A stretch of 64,000 nt of DNA from Diphasiastrum complanatum (taxonomy: Eukaryota > Streptophyta > Lycopodiopsida > Lycopodiales > Lycopodiaceae): NCBI GenBank assembly GCA_029204225.1, contig CM055104.1, positions 42,653,502 through 42,717,501 of the forward strand, written 5' to 3'. This document shows positions 24,601 to 34,845 of this stretch, piece after piece (within the stretch, counting starts at the first letter, position 1; each line of letters opens with the position of its first letter). Below the pieces are notes generated by a model. The model searched no databases, was not told the DNA's origin, and saw only the letters and a program-made list of their open reading frames with translations. Made by a program: the position numbers and the translations under genes.

Positions 24601-26194
24601 TTGCACTAGATTTGCAGTACTGTACACGCGGTGCTGATTCGTCGTCCGACCAGCTACATGTCAAATTCTTTCAACATATGTACCTTAAAATATGAGAACA
24701 TCGAATACTGAAGACTAATAATCAGCATGTGAAAATGCTAACGCATCTTGGACGTCGTTCAGACGTTAGCGGCCAACGAAAAGAACATTTTTGTTTTTCC
24801 ACATTCTGAAACTTCCGGTAGAAGTTGGAGGTCAGCAGACATGCGCTCAACGTCGTCAAGAGGCGATTTATATCAACCTTAAGTAAAGTGCGTTGCAGGC
24901 TGCGACAATTGATTACTTATTTGTCGCCTTCCGATGCAACAAATGACAAGAAGGAAGCACATACATTCGTCTACCAACGAAGATAGAAAACGGCACTTCA
25001 GACAGTAAACCTGAAAATCACATGTTCGACCTGAGCTTGAAATCCACAATTTCATAAAGAATCGGTTTAAAAAGTTGAAGAACGTGATAATTAGAAGCCA
25101 AGGGGCCCTACACACCGCCATGATCGTGTTATGCAGCATTCAAGTGGCTCTATTGCATAATTATCCAACCACCTATCCCAGAAGATGACTTCTAGATATA
25201 TTGAGAACGATTGATTTCTAAGATAATAGATACGAATCTGCTAAGCAATAAGAACTATGATATTTCACCACTTTGCATGCAAATCTGCAATCAAACAATG
25301 AACTCAAATATACTTTCTAAGCTATATGCTGGCAAAGTATTGTTTCTCGCAAAATAAAGATGTGAATGTCGTAGCAGCAGTAACTTTCTGTCCAGAGACT
25401 CCATTTTCCGAAAAAGTGAGAAAAAATAAGATTCAGAAGATTCTCAAGAATTATATCTAACATCCCCATTATCAAGCATTTGCCTAAAGTACCTCAAACA
25501 AAAAATACATGACATAATCAAGGACAGCGTGTAGAAAGACCTTCACCTTGCGGGTTTTGTGAGAATCCCTGCAGTCCGTACAACCTAGAAACAGCATGTC
25601 AACAACTTCTCACAAATCCTGTATGGCTTTGAACTAGATTTGCCTACATAAATCTGCTAAGCCTTATTCTTGATCACAACCTTAAACATTATAATACAGA
25701 AACAAATTCATGACAATAGATTATCCCCCGAGCAAACGGCGGACGAGAATCAGCTACAAACTACAACTCCAAAGAAACTTCAAAACCTCCCTTTCTTTCT
25801 CTATCTGCAAATAAGCCTCAAATACTTCCTTCTTTTCCGATCCATCCAATCAACTCCAACCACCAACAGCGCGCCGCTGCTGCTGCTGCTGCTGCCGACA
25901 GAGGAGCCACAATGCAGATCCCTCGTCACAATTCCATTAAATTAATGAGTAAAGAAGAATAATCTGTCCAGACGCCATCGCAGTCAGAGAAAAAGGGAAT
26001 CACCATCATCACATGCATCAGAATCGAAGGACTACGGATCTGATTCTCCCACAGACCACAGACGACGATCCATGCACACAGAAAAGGCTCTATACTACAC
26101 GATATCACAGACATATGGTGGTAATTTCTCCTCAAGCCACATGGGCTTCACGGTGGCACCGCCACCGGCACCTTCGATTAGCGTTAAACTAACT
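24601..26194 (-). other. Upstream region of the MIZ1-like gene
   Basis: This side holds the promoter and any 5' leader of the minus-strand gene. Composition rises in GC toward 25700-26200, with a CAG/GCT run at 25874-25895. On the minus strand a short frame ending LEEKLPPYVCDIV lies near 26101-26150, but I cannot tell whether it is coding. A frame at 24879-25139 looks random. I cannot fix a TATA box or transcription start. Confidence 0.35.
25874..25895. repeat. (GCT)n trinucleotide run
   Basis: Seven consecutive GCT/CTG units. On the minus strand it reads CAG and lies about 1.3 kb upstream of the MIZ1-like ATG. Confidence 0.9.
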
Positions 26195-26275
26195 CGACCT
26201 AGTTGGTAGCTTGACGTAGTTGGTAAGTACTTCCTTCTCATGAGGTCAGGGGTTCGACTCCAGTCCGCCATACGG
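26195..26275 (+). mobile_element. tRNA-like SINE fragment
   Basis: TAGTTGGTAAGTAC resembles an A box and GGGGTTCGACTCC a perfect-looking B box, 30 bases apart, with TTCTCATGAGG in the anticodon-arm position. The acceptor stem does not pair, so this is not a functional tRNA. It is most simply a tRNA-derived SINE head or pseudo-tRNA. Confidence 0.6.
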
Positions 26276-28706
26276 AATAGCGTAGCCTACATTCCTGCGT
26301 CCGCTCGTATATTAATAGCTTATATAGAATCTCACCACCGTTGGATTTCTGTGAGAGCGATCTCAATTTGCCAGGTGTCATGAATCTAACGGTTAGAGTA
26401 CTTTAATGCGTTTTTTAACGTGGGCCGTCCCATTAAGCAATCATCCAGCGTTGGATATTCTCAGGGCAAGCAGATTGTGCCACGTATACGATATCTAACC
26501 GTTTAAAAGCTTCCAGGTGGTTACATTGACGCGTGGCTGACATCCAAAAGCGTCCCTTGCTTTGCCCGGGTTTCCGAACCTGGCCCCTCTCCCGTGACAC
26601 AGGCACCAAAGCACAATTAACCGTGGTTAGAAGAATCAGCTCTGATTGCAGGGCAGGGCAACTGTGGTTCGGTCTGACGTAGGATTGGTCCGGACCACCG
26701 TCCATGCCCTACAGGGCTAGTAGTCACATTCTACAGCCCTGGCCCTGGGGCCACGGCCACGGCCCTGCCCAATAATTATTGGAATTTGGGACTATTGCAC
26801 AACAATGCCCACCATTGCCCCCAACAATTGGCCTCCATCTTGGACGCGCTGCCCATTTTGGCTCCAGCTTAATCACAGCCACATGTTTTTTTTTTTTTTT
26901 TTAAATTTTAAAATTGATTTTTTACTCACAGAAACCTGCCCAAAGACTCTGCCCAGGTTTCTGTGATTGACACATGTTTTTTTAGCCCATAAGTTCCTTG
27001 CAGTTCATCCAAATGCTAGCTAGATATATATTGAAAATCACACTTATTTTTTTAAATCGTGTGCACATAGATGTGTGGATATCGAGCATTAGGGGCCATC
27101 AAAAATTTTGTGGGCTCGTCAACTGCGGTCGCGCATGCCCAGGCTCGTGGTAATTTCGAGGCCCACCAAAAATTTCAAAATTTTGGTGGGCCTTTGCTGG
27201 CCCCGCCCGTGCCACATAGCATGATGACATTGGGCTGGGGCCAAAAAAAAGGCAGTGCCTTGAAGGCTCCCCCCGGGGGGGGGGGGGGGCTGGCCTAGAG
27301 GAGCCTTTCATATTGAGTTTATTATGAAATTTGAGAGGAGAAGAAGAACATTGAGTGTGTAGACCAAACTCGGAATTTGTTGGTCCCATTTCTGAATTTC
27401 TTATGGCACTCGAAATTTTCCATACCATTCGAGGGTGTTGGCTGAAAGATTATTGATTTTTTTTATGCCATTTGAGTATTAATATAAGCATTTATTTTCA
27501 ACTTAAAAACCCACATAATTGACACGACCTATATATAAAACATAAATTTCAACAATGGGCCTATTTGGATTTGCAGGTTTTTACGAGCATTGCTCGATTA
27601 TCAACTGCATTTGAATATATACATAATATTGCTCAAAGCCAAACTTTTTTGAAGGAATGCATGACCATTCATGAATGCGCCAATATTCCACTATTGTATC
27701 CGGGGCACCATAAATAAAGATTATAAATGTAAATTTTAGGTTAAAAGAAAAATCTAATACTAATTGATTACAAGGGAAAACATATATGTTTGCCCCTATT
27801 TCAAGTCTCAATGTGAGTATTGACCAAAATTATATACCAGCCAAGCCGGTTCCTTGATATTTGGGCTCATACTAGAGTTGATGCCAACTGGGCACCTATA
27901 TACTTGCCTAACAATGGTGTATACAAAGTGCATGATGCTACATGCTAGACTAATGTATAGGAGAATGGTCTCTCTAGTGCCAGGTCATGGCCATTCTAGA
28001 AGGTCCTTGCTCGAGGGTGATTAAGATTTTTCCTTGAGTAATGCCTAAGAGTGAGGATGCTATTTAACATTTATTATCATTTTTTTTTAAATCATCTAAA
28101 TTTCTATGTCAATAACCAATGACTAGTTGCACAACACACATGCACATTAAAAAAACGTTTGTCCACAACCAATTACTAGTTGCCACATAACACGTGCATT
28201 GGTGGAGTGTGCATGCATTATGTGGCAACCAATTATTGGCTATCCACATCCATGTTCTATCGAAATGTGTGTGCTAAGTGGCAATGTTCATTGGATTTAC
28301 ACATGAGAGTTTCAGTGGAACATGTACACGCTTTGGAAGGTGATAAAAAAGTTGTCTACAAAAGTGACTCCAAACTACAAAGGGAAAAACGTAAACATCA
28401 CCTAACAAAAGGTCCTAGACTTATCAAATGCTTGTAGTTGCAATCAATCAAAGGTTGTTACAATGCATGATAGAACGCCATGCTAAAAACAAAATTAAAT
28501 GCAATATGCAATGAAAAACACATTATATTATTTAGGGAGTTGTGTATGCCTCTTTTGGACTTAAGGCGGAGGCTAGGCCCCACCCTCAACAATGCATGAT
28601 CATTCATTCATAAGCATGCTATATGCTCAAATATTTTAGGACTCATGTGTCCTTGGATGAGGGTGGGACCCTGCTTGCACCAAGGTCTTCCATTATTTAG
28701 GTTCAC
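26276..28706. other. Unassigned DNA with small perfect hairpins
   Basis: A 13-bp perfect inverted repeat (TCACAGAAACCTG / CAGGTTTCTGTGA) lies at 26926-26938 and 26954-26966. A 12-bp one (GGCCCACCAAAA / TTTTGGTGGGCC) lies at 27160-27171 and 27181-27192. A C6G15 block is at 27269-27289. Around 28110-28280 the phrase CAACCAATTACTAGTTG and variants repeat, and 28573-28670 has a GGCCCCACCCTC / GAGGGTGGGACC pair. No gene was recognised. Confidence 0.5.
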
Positions 28707-28790
28707 CCAACGGGGTTGGCTCAGTTGGTTGGCTTGGCATCCAAAGTTTCTTTGGTCCCAGGTTCGAGCCTCCCCTTGGAAACCAAGAAG
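28707..28790 (+). mobile_element. tRNA-derived SINE head with 16-bp target-site duplication
   Basis: The element runs from CCAACGGGGTTGGCTCAGTTGG (A box) through GGTTCGAGCC (B box) to GGAAACCAAGAAG, 84 bp. It is flanked by the perfect direct repeat CATTATTTAGGTTCAC at 28691-28706 and 28791-28806. The duplication defines the ends and shows retroposition. It is homologous to the minus-strand copy at 22992-23113. No non-tRNA body or long A tail is present, so the unit is unusually short. Confidence 0.85.
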
Positions 28791-28806
28791 CATTATTTAG
28801 GTTCAC

Positions 28807-28993
28807 ATTGTACTCATTATAGAGGGATAAAGATAAAACCCCCTAAAGGAAACCTTTACTATGTATCAACCAACAATGAAAGGTGGCTACTATACTTAGC
28901 TGATTTGAAGGTTTTACAAATAGTTTCTTCTCAAATTGTCAAGAAATAAAAAATGAGCAATTGATTTTACTTCTTGAATCTTTGAATGAGATT

Positions 28994-28998
<5 letters not shown>
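28807..28998. other. Unassigned DNA
   Basis: Short stretch between the SINE and a GA microsatellite, with no recognisable feature. Confidence 0.4.

Positions 28999-29076
<78 letters not shown>
28999..29076. repeat. (GA)n microsatellite
   Basis: A GA run with a single interruption (GACAGA) near 29041. Confidence 0.97.
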
Positions 29077-29079
<3 letters not shown>

Positions 29080-29572
29080 CTTCATAATCATTCATATATT
29101 AATCACAAAAGTACAATTGTGACAAATATAGCATCCATATTCTCACATAGAATAACGACTTTTTTATGCTCATTAATCATAGTGTCATATATATCTTCAT
29201 ATAATTCATCATAGCCTTCCATATGGAACAAAATCAAACACATCACTTTTTTATGATTTAGTTCTTTTTAAATAATAGAGTATAATGCTTAATTGTCATT
29301 CTCTATTAATTCTCAAACGTTTGATGCTTTAATAGATTAATTCTCAATCGTGAATTCACTAACATTGTGATATAGTAGCATGGAACTTTATGTGAGTTAT
29401 TATAGGTGTGCTTTTATCCACATTTTAGAAATCCTACAACCAAGTCACACTTAAAAGGATTATGATTTTATAACTAGGAAGTGACTGAGAATATAGAGTT
29501 CTCTCAAACAATTTAAGCTTTTGACTTTTATTCCTTGAAGTGTCATCAATCTTTGCTCACGAGTAGAAGCAA
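29077..29572. other. Unassigned AT-rich DNA
   Basis: No coding or repeat structure was recognised. Confidence 0.4.
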
Positions 29573-29715
29573 CAATGATTATCATGTTTGATGTGCAGTT
29601 CACATATATAATGTTTTTTTTTCATAATACACCACTTGGTGTTGCAAGTACTTCAATGATTATCATGTTTGATGTGCAGTTCACATATATTAATGTTGCA
29701 AGTACTTCACTGATA
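29573..29715. repeat. Tandem duplication with 36-bp exact core
   Basis: CAATGATTATCATGTTTGAT and the following GTGCAGTTCACATATAT occur at 29573-29609 and 29654-29690, each followed by GTTGCAAGTACTTCA. The first copy carries an extra poly-T containing segment. Confidence 0.85.
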
Positions 29716-30399
29716 CTGTCACAATTTTTTTTTTATTACCACTTAGGCCAAAAAGCACATAGGTTTGTTGTCATCATCAAAGCTACTACTTTAAGTAAAT
29801 GATGCTTTAGCACATCAAGTGCCCTCTACAATCACGAGGACTTCATAAAGCACATTTAGTATAAGAACTACAAATGAGCTACATGATTAATATAAAATGG
29901 GTCATAGATCCACTACTAAATGGTGGAGAGTTGTGTCAGTTTCACCCAATATGAATATTAGCAAGACATGACCTGTTAGCACAATTGTATACTAGGTAAG
30001 TGTGTCTCTCTCATATACTTGCATTCATCATATGGATGTATCTTCATACATGTCACCAGTAGATGAAAAACAATTTCTCTTGCACACTTAATGCTTAGAG
30101 TAATTCAACGTAAAGATTTCACTCACAATTATCAGTATCATGATATACATAGCCCCAATAGTACATACCAGTAGCACTAAAGAAACATATCTATACTCAA
30201 AGGTATGAGTGTACGATCCAATACAATACTACCATTATCATATCATTGTTGTGGCTCACATTTTGTGCTCTCTTTTATGAACAAACATAAATCAACCTTG
30301 CTTCTTATGCCTTACCTTCACTAAAAGTGCCGCTCTCAAAACTGCTCACTTATACATATCACTATTGAAAAATAGTAGGTATGGGAAATATCGAACAAT
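29716..30399. other. Unassigned AT-rich DNA
   Basis: No gene, domain or repeat was recognised. Confidence 0.4.
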
Positions 30400-30427
30400 C
30401 ACACACACACACACACACACACACACA
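30400..30427. repeat. (CA)n microsatellite
   Basis: About 14 CA units. Confidence 0.95.
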
Positions 30428-30515
30428 TTCATTTATACTCTTTTATATTTTGTTGATGATTATACAACTAAAACGACTCCACAATGCTATGAGACTAATT
30501 ATGGTATCTGTGGTT

Positions 30516-30743
30516 ACAGTGGCCTACAAAGGGTGCTGCCAAGTAAAGAGGGGAAAAAGATAAATGAAGCAAACTGTCGGCTGACTACAATTGATTTATA
30601 CTGATGTATTTGTTCAGTGGTTTTTAGTGTACAGTGGCCTACAAAGGGTGCTGCCAAGTAAAGAGGGAACAAGACAAATGAAGCAAACTGTCGGCTGACT
30701 ACAGTTGATTTCTACTGATGTATTGTTCAGTGGTTTTTAGTGT
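30516..30743. repeat. Tandem duplication, two units of about 115 bp
   Basis: Units start ACAGTGGCCTACAAAGGG at 30516 and 30631 and are about 95% identical, both ending TCAGTGGTTTTTAGTGT. The high identity indicates a recent duplication. A plus-strand frame crosses only the first unit and is not convincing. Confidence 0.92.
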
Positions 30744-31003
30744 ACTAGCTAGTAGCCATACTTTGCAGAGACTACCATGGACCAAGACTTTGTTACATGA
30801 TAACTTTTGATTGTTAAAGGCAGTGGTTACTGCTACCAAGAACTTTCTAGTTCATTCTACTCAAACAATAGTTTACTCTACTTCACCTGTTGTATTAAGA
30901 GACTGGCTTGGGGGCTAGATCCAGGTTTGATCCAGGTTTGATCCAGGTTTGGTTGGGCGGTTTGGCTCCATAGTCTCTCCTATTGTGTTCTCATATCCTC
31001 ATC
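30744..31003. other. Unassigned DNA with a 12-bp triple repeat
   Basis: GATCCAGGTTT occurs three times in tandem at about 30919-30953. The stretch lies just 3' of the minus-strand Copia RNase H and may be element tail sequence. No LTR start was recognised. Confidence 0.5.
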
Positions 31004-31530
31004 TTAGAGGTTATCCCTTCGGGGCATTACACATTTCTTTGAGGACACATGTTGAAGCTCCACCTCCTTTGCAATGACTTGTTCCCTCTCAAAATGATAT
31101 TGCACCTCAATATGCTTGCTCCTAGCATGAAAGATAGGATTGGTTGCCAACCTTTGGGCTGATTGATTGTCATAGAAAATGATTGGGTTGTCTGAAAAAT
31201 CCAGTAAGTGAAGATCCTTGATCATCCTCTTAATCCATACCACTTCCTTTGTGCAATGTGTAAGAGCTTTGTACTCGGCCTCACTAGATGTCAATGAGAT
31301 AGTGGCTTGTTTCTTCGACATCCACGATATAACTCCATCACCTATGAAAATACAATGAGCACTAATGGATTTTCTATCCATTACATCTCCAGCATAGTCC
31401 GAATCTAAAAATCCAAAAATATTAGATGATGATCCCTCTCATACAATATGCCAAAATCTCGAGTTCCAATGATGTACCTCAAAACTCACTTTCCTAGCTT
31501 CCAATGCTCCTCACTAGGACATGAAGAATC
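31004..31530 (-). pseudogene. Copia RNase H domain with RT tail, frameshifted
   Basis: The 125-codon frame at 31004-31381 shows MSKKQATISLTSSEAEYKAL, WIKRMIKDL, YDNQSAQRLATNPIFHARSK and HIEVQYHFEREQVIA, the standard Copia RNase H order. It ends MPRRDNL instead of the usual D-x-(L/F)-T-K tail. Upstream, in a shifted frame, LDSDYAGDVMDRKS and VLRYIIGTRDFGILY belong to the RT/RNase H connection. This is the 3' end of the scrambled minus-strand Copia copy that reaches to about 32950. Confidence 0.9.
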
Positions 31531-32304
31531 ACATAGAATGTAAATGAGATGATTCCTCCATGCTATCAGTTTTGAACTCTCTGGAAAAATACAGCAACCA
31601 AATAGTAAATGTGATTGATCAACATTTGCTTGCATGTCTCCTCCTTCTTTGTCCTTTGTTGCCATGTATCCACAGTGACACTCCATGAATAAGCCTCCAT
31701 CTTCATCTTTCCATAAGAAACCATCAAGACTTGGAAATTCATGAGTAAGTGAGTTCATCCATGATACTAAAGCAGCAACACATGACTCCATAAACCAAGC
31801 AAGTTTTACTAGTCCATCTTCAAGATCTACTTCACAGAAGAAAATGACCATGAATTCACCAAAAATTGACAATCTCCAAATCTTGGCACCAAGTAGCTCA
31901 ACACTTGAGAACTTGATCATGGACGAGTGATATAATGAACCTCCAATAGCTTCATTTCCATTAGCAAAACCATCCAAGAATGCTAGTACAAATCCAACAC
32001 CAAAATGATGCTCACCAATGTAGCTAGTTTTACCATATCTTGACAATTTGCACACATCCACATGAAAATGCTCAAACATGAGATAGAACAAGTAAAGTAA
32101 ACTTGAACAACACTTCCCTGCTGCTCCTTTGACCTTACTTGAGTCTTCAATAAGCTGCGAAAACAGATCCACAACATCTTTGCCAATTGACTCTCCTTTG
32201 ATGCTCTTGACTAGCTCCAAATTGCCAACTTCCCTTTTGACTAGTTGAAGCCCTTTGAGATCAACCTCTTGATCATCAACTTGACGATCAAAGTCATTGA
32301 ACAA
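31486..32304 (-). CDS. Unidentified 272-codon ORF lying inside a Copia relic
   Basis: A long open frame occupies the place where this Copia copy should carry its reverse transcriptase. Only its last residues (CPSEEHWKLGK) look like RT connection sequence, and its first codons overlap, in another frame, the end of the Copia linker (SFDEPTSVDEARKG). Between them lie about 240 residues that match no Copia domain: a polar start (KREVGNLELVKSIKGES), then aliphatic and aromatic stretches with several Cys (KCCSSLLYLFYLMFEHFH, WRLSIFGEFMVIFFCEVDLE, FMECHCGYMATKDKEGGD). It may be a captured host sequence, an extra retroelement ORF, or an open frame by chance. The TTG/ATG start assignment is uncertain and no promoter was seen. 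Confidence 0.45.
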   Translation of the reverse strand: MFNDFDRQVDDQEVDLKGLQLVKREVGNLELVKSIKGESIGKDVVDLFSQLIEDSSKVKGAAGKCCSSLLYLFYLMFEHFHVDVCKLSRYGKTSYIGEHHFGVGFVLAFLDGFANGNEAIGGSLYHSSMIKFSSVELLGAKIWRLSIFGEFMVIFFCEVDLEDGLVKLAWFMESCVAALVSWMNSLTHEFPSLDGFLWKDEDGGLFMECHCGYMATKDKEGGDMQANVDQSHLLFGCCIFPESSKLIAWRNHLIYILCDSSCPSEEHWKLGK

Positions 32305-32950
32305 ACTTTGTTTTCCAGATCCACTCCTTTCCTTGCTTCATCTACACTTGTAGGTTCATCAAAAGAGGTTAGGAAAGCAACATAATTTCTAGAAACTACT
32401 TGCTTACCCTTTTCATCATATGTGAGCCTTGAAGGTACTTGTCTTTCCCTTGACGTTCTCCTTGGATTTTGACTTGATGAAGGTCCATCATCATCACGAT
32501 GCAAAGTAGGATCCTTTACATCAACATCAAGAATGTTAGATCCATCGACATCACTATCAATCATGCTTGAAGACACTTTTGGAATGTTCCCCTCATAAAG
32601 ATGACATCTCTACCAACAATCACTTTGTTAGTGCTAAAGCCATGAGGTTAAGTGCTAATCTTGACAAACCATTTTGGGATCAAGCTTTGTTGTGTGCCAA
32701 TTTCTTGTTCAAGAGGAGGCCGAGTGTCAACTTTCTAAGAACCTTGGATGCACATGCTATGTCAACATTACTCTTGATGATAGGACCAAGGAGGATCCAT
32801 CTTCAAGAAGAGGTATTTGTTGGATATAGTGAGGTGAGTAAAGCCTACAAGGTCTACATTCCTATTCTTCCTTTTAGCCACTCCATTTTGTTGTGGGGTC
32901 CTTGATGTTGTATACTCCCTCTCGATCCCATGCTCATCACAAATCTCCAC
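32241..32950 (-). pseudogene. Copia integrase C-terminus and linker with internal inversion
   Basis: On the minus strand, 32950 down to about 32864 reads EICDEHGIEREYTTSRTPQQ and NGVAKRKNR, the integrase stretch with the third catalytic Glu region. At about 32863 the strand of homology flips: on the plus strand 32628-32863 encodes AKAMRLSANLDKPFWDQALL, CANFLFKRRPS and FVGYSEVSKAYKVYIP, which should come next. From about 32627 the minus strand resumes exactly where that ended with VIVGRDVIFMRGTFQK, then the linker RRTSRERQVPSRLTYDEKGK to about 32320. The three parts are colinear once the middle is inverted. Confidence 0.85.
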
Positions 32951-32959
32951 TGGCCTTGT

Positions 32960-33860
32960 ATTTGGTGTTTTGGTGCCTTTTTTAGTATTACGGTTCTCGG
33001 CTTGTGGTTTGTTTATTGGGCTTTCCTTCCCTCTTCGGCTTGGTTGTTTGCCTCTGGTTGGTCAGTTCTTTTTGGTGTTGGGTCTCGGATAGTTAGTGTT
33101 GGTGTGGTTTTTTTGAGTTTTCCTGTTTGTTGCATACCTTTGTCGTTTACCTGTACCTCTTCATTTTCTTGCTTTTGGTTTTTTCTCGGGGCCTTGGGGG
33201 TGGTTCTTCCCTTTTTCAAACCCTTGTGTCCCTTGCCTGCTTCTCCTCTCTGCCTTTTTCGTGGCTCTTGAGCTCCTTGCTTGCTTGCCCTCTTCCTGCT
33301 CGTGTGGTGGTGCTTTTATGTTCTGGCAGCGTGTGTTGGTTTGGTTTGGCGCTCTCCTGCGTGCTTCCCGCTCCTTCCCTGCTCCATGCTTGTGCCCTCC
33401 TTTCTTTTCTTGGGTTGATTTGTATGCTGTGGCTATTTGCCTTTTGCTGGTTGCCGCGTGCTGGGCTTTCTGAAGGTGGTTCTTTTGAGGTGCGTGGTGC
33501 TGTGCTGATGAGTTTTGCTTCTGGTTTGCTATCCTTCCGCTTTGTCTACTACGTGTTCTCTGGCTTGTGGTTCCTGTAATGGCTTTCGATAAGGTACTTG
33601 CTGAGGTTGTTTTTTTCTAGTGCGTGGTGTTGTTGTTTCTGCCCTTGGTTTGCGCTGGTTGTTGTTTGTTCGTGCTTTGGTAGGATAGGTGGTACCTCAG
33701 TGGCTTTTTGTCTGGTCTTCTTCCTCCTCCTATTGTGTTCCTGATGGGGGTGTGGGTTGGCTATTTCTGTTGTTGTACTTTTTTTACTGTTCTTTTTGTG
33801 TTTTACTTTGTTAGTTTGTTTACTTGCTACTTTGGTACCTTTTGCCAAGTCAGTACTATT
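32960..33860. other. A-poor, T/G-rich strand-asymmetric segment
   Basis: For about 900 bases the plus strand is almost free of A and rich in T, G and C (GTTTGTTTACTTGCT-type text), so plus-strand frames give hydrophobic Leu/Phe/Ser/Cys proteins and minus-strand frames give Lys/Gln/Thr-rich ones. I read neither as a real protein. Such T/G-rich strands are typical of the 3' end of plant L1-type LINEs, so a 5'-truncated LINE is one possibility, but no RT or clear tail was found. Confidence 0.5.
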
Positions 33861-34106
33861 GTTTCTTTAGTTGATTGATTTTGGAGCCAAATGTCAGTTT
33901 TCTACAAATGGTTGGCTTTCTATTGCCTTATTCACATGTGGTAATGGACTGGTTTTAGTAATCACCACTACTTCTCATTTCCTTCCAATAATTATCAGTA
34001 ACTTTACTTTGGGAAGAATAACGAGAGATGGTCTTGCCTCTTGTGGTTGATCTATCCGTTAATGGAGACTGGATCTGACTGTGGCTGTGTGTTTTATGAA
34101 ATATGC
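33861..34106. other. Unassigned DNA
   Basis: Joins the A-poor segment to the first copy of a duplicated block. No coding sequence. Confidence 0.4.
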
Positions 34107-34845
34107 CCTTGTTGCAGTGATTCAGTTTTTCACTTATAACTTCTTGCATTGTAAAAGACTGCAATGGAATGATTACATTATTTGGATTCTATTACATGCA
34201 GTCTATTTATGTGTGTCACAATTATTGTTGTATTTTGGTACATTGCCTTTGTTGATGAGGCACTTAATGGTACGAGGGTGGTATATATCTTTCCTATAAA
34301 AAAAACTCCTATGTTAAAATTAGACATAGGTTGTACCCAGCTGAATCAAATGGGTTACTATTTATTTATGTGAACTTTTACCAGTTCAGTTATGCTTTTT
34401 ATGATACTTCATTGGTTTCAAATGTCATAATTCAACTTTGATTGGTCTTTCTACCATATTATTTACTAATGGTAATGGATTAGGTATTCGTGATGCGGAG
34501 GTGGGCTACCGGCTGTAGCACTCCGAGCCGCTGGAGCGGCGAGGGTGGCTACAGCAGTAGCCCACCGTCGGATCACGAATACGAGACATAGCAGTTGTGA
34601 TCCAACGTTACAGATTAATTGCATTTTCAAATCTCTGCTATGACTCAGAACGTGGCTCTTCATATCCAACCGGATGATGCCATGTGTCCGATATGACTCC
34701 TCACAACTGCTATGAACTGTTTTTTAGTAACTCCAACAAAAGGTAAGCGTGTTTGAGTGTTGCTGTTTCAGACGGACAGCCTTGAATGGTGGCTCAATTT
34801 GTTGGTTAACTACTTACTTAGCTGCAAACCTACCTTGAGGCTGTT
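34107..34845 (+). repeat. Duplicated block, copy 1 (contains an insertion)
   Basis: Homologous to 35736-36236 in the same orientation, roughly 85% by eye. Shared text includes ATTCAGTTTTTCACTTAT, AAATGGGTTACTATT, GGTCTTTCTACCATATTA and TTAACTACTTACTTAGCTGC. Copy 1 is longer by about 232 bp because of the insertion at 34480-34711. Noncoding. Confidence 0.85.
34480..34711. mobile_element. Palindromic (MITE-like) insertion
   Basis: This segment is absent from the paralogous site at 36104-36112, which shows the empty state. It has two parts. 34484-34582 is a GC-rich near-perfect hairpin: GTATTCGTGAT and GGTGGGCTAC pair with GTAGCCCACC and ATCACGAATAC, CTGTAGC with GCTACAG, and GCCGCT with AGCGGC at the apex. 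34587-34714 has 14-bp perfect terminal inverted repeats (CATAGCAGTTGTGA / TCACAACTGCTATG). Flanking ATGGA/ATGAA may be a target duplication with one change. No transposase is encoded. Confidence 0.75.

Noticed and set aside
24601-24627. Extended start for the MIZ1-like protein at a GTG
   Set aside because: Plant nuclear genes start at ATG; the first in-frame ATG is at 24598-24600.
24879-25139. 86-codon minus-strand frame upstream of the MIZ1-like gene
   Set aside because: No recognisable content and no link in phase to the gene; likely promoter DNA.
26195-26275. Possible tRNA gene (good B box, anticodon-arm-like CATGAG)
   Set aside because: The acceptor stem does not pair and the arms are irregular, so I call it a tRNA-derived repeat.
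33013-33848. Hydrophobic 150-codon plus-strand frame and Lys/Gln-rich minus-strand frames
   Set aside because: Their composition follows directly from the A-poor strand, and no domain is visible on either strand.
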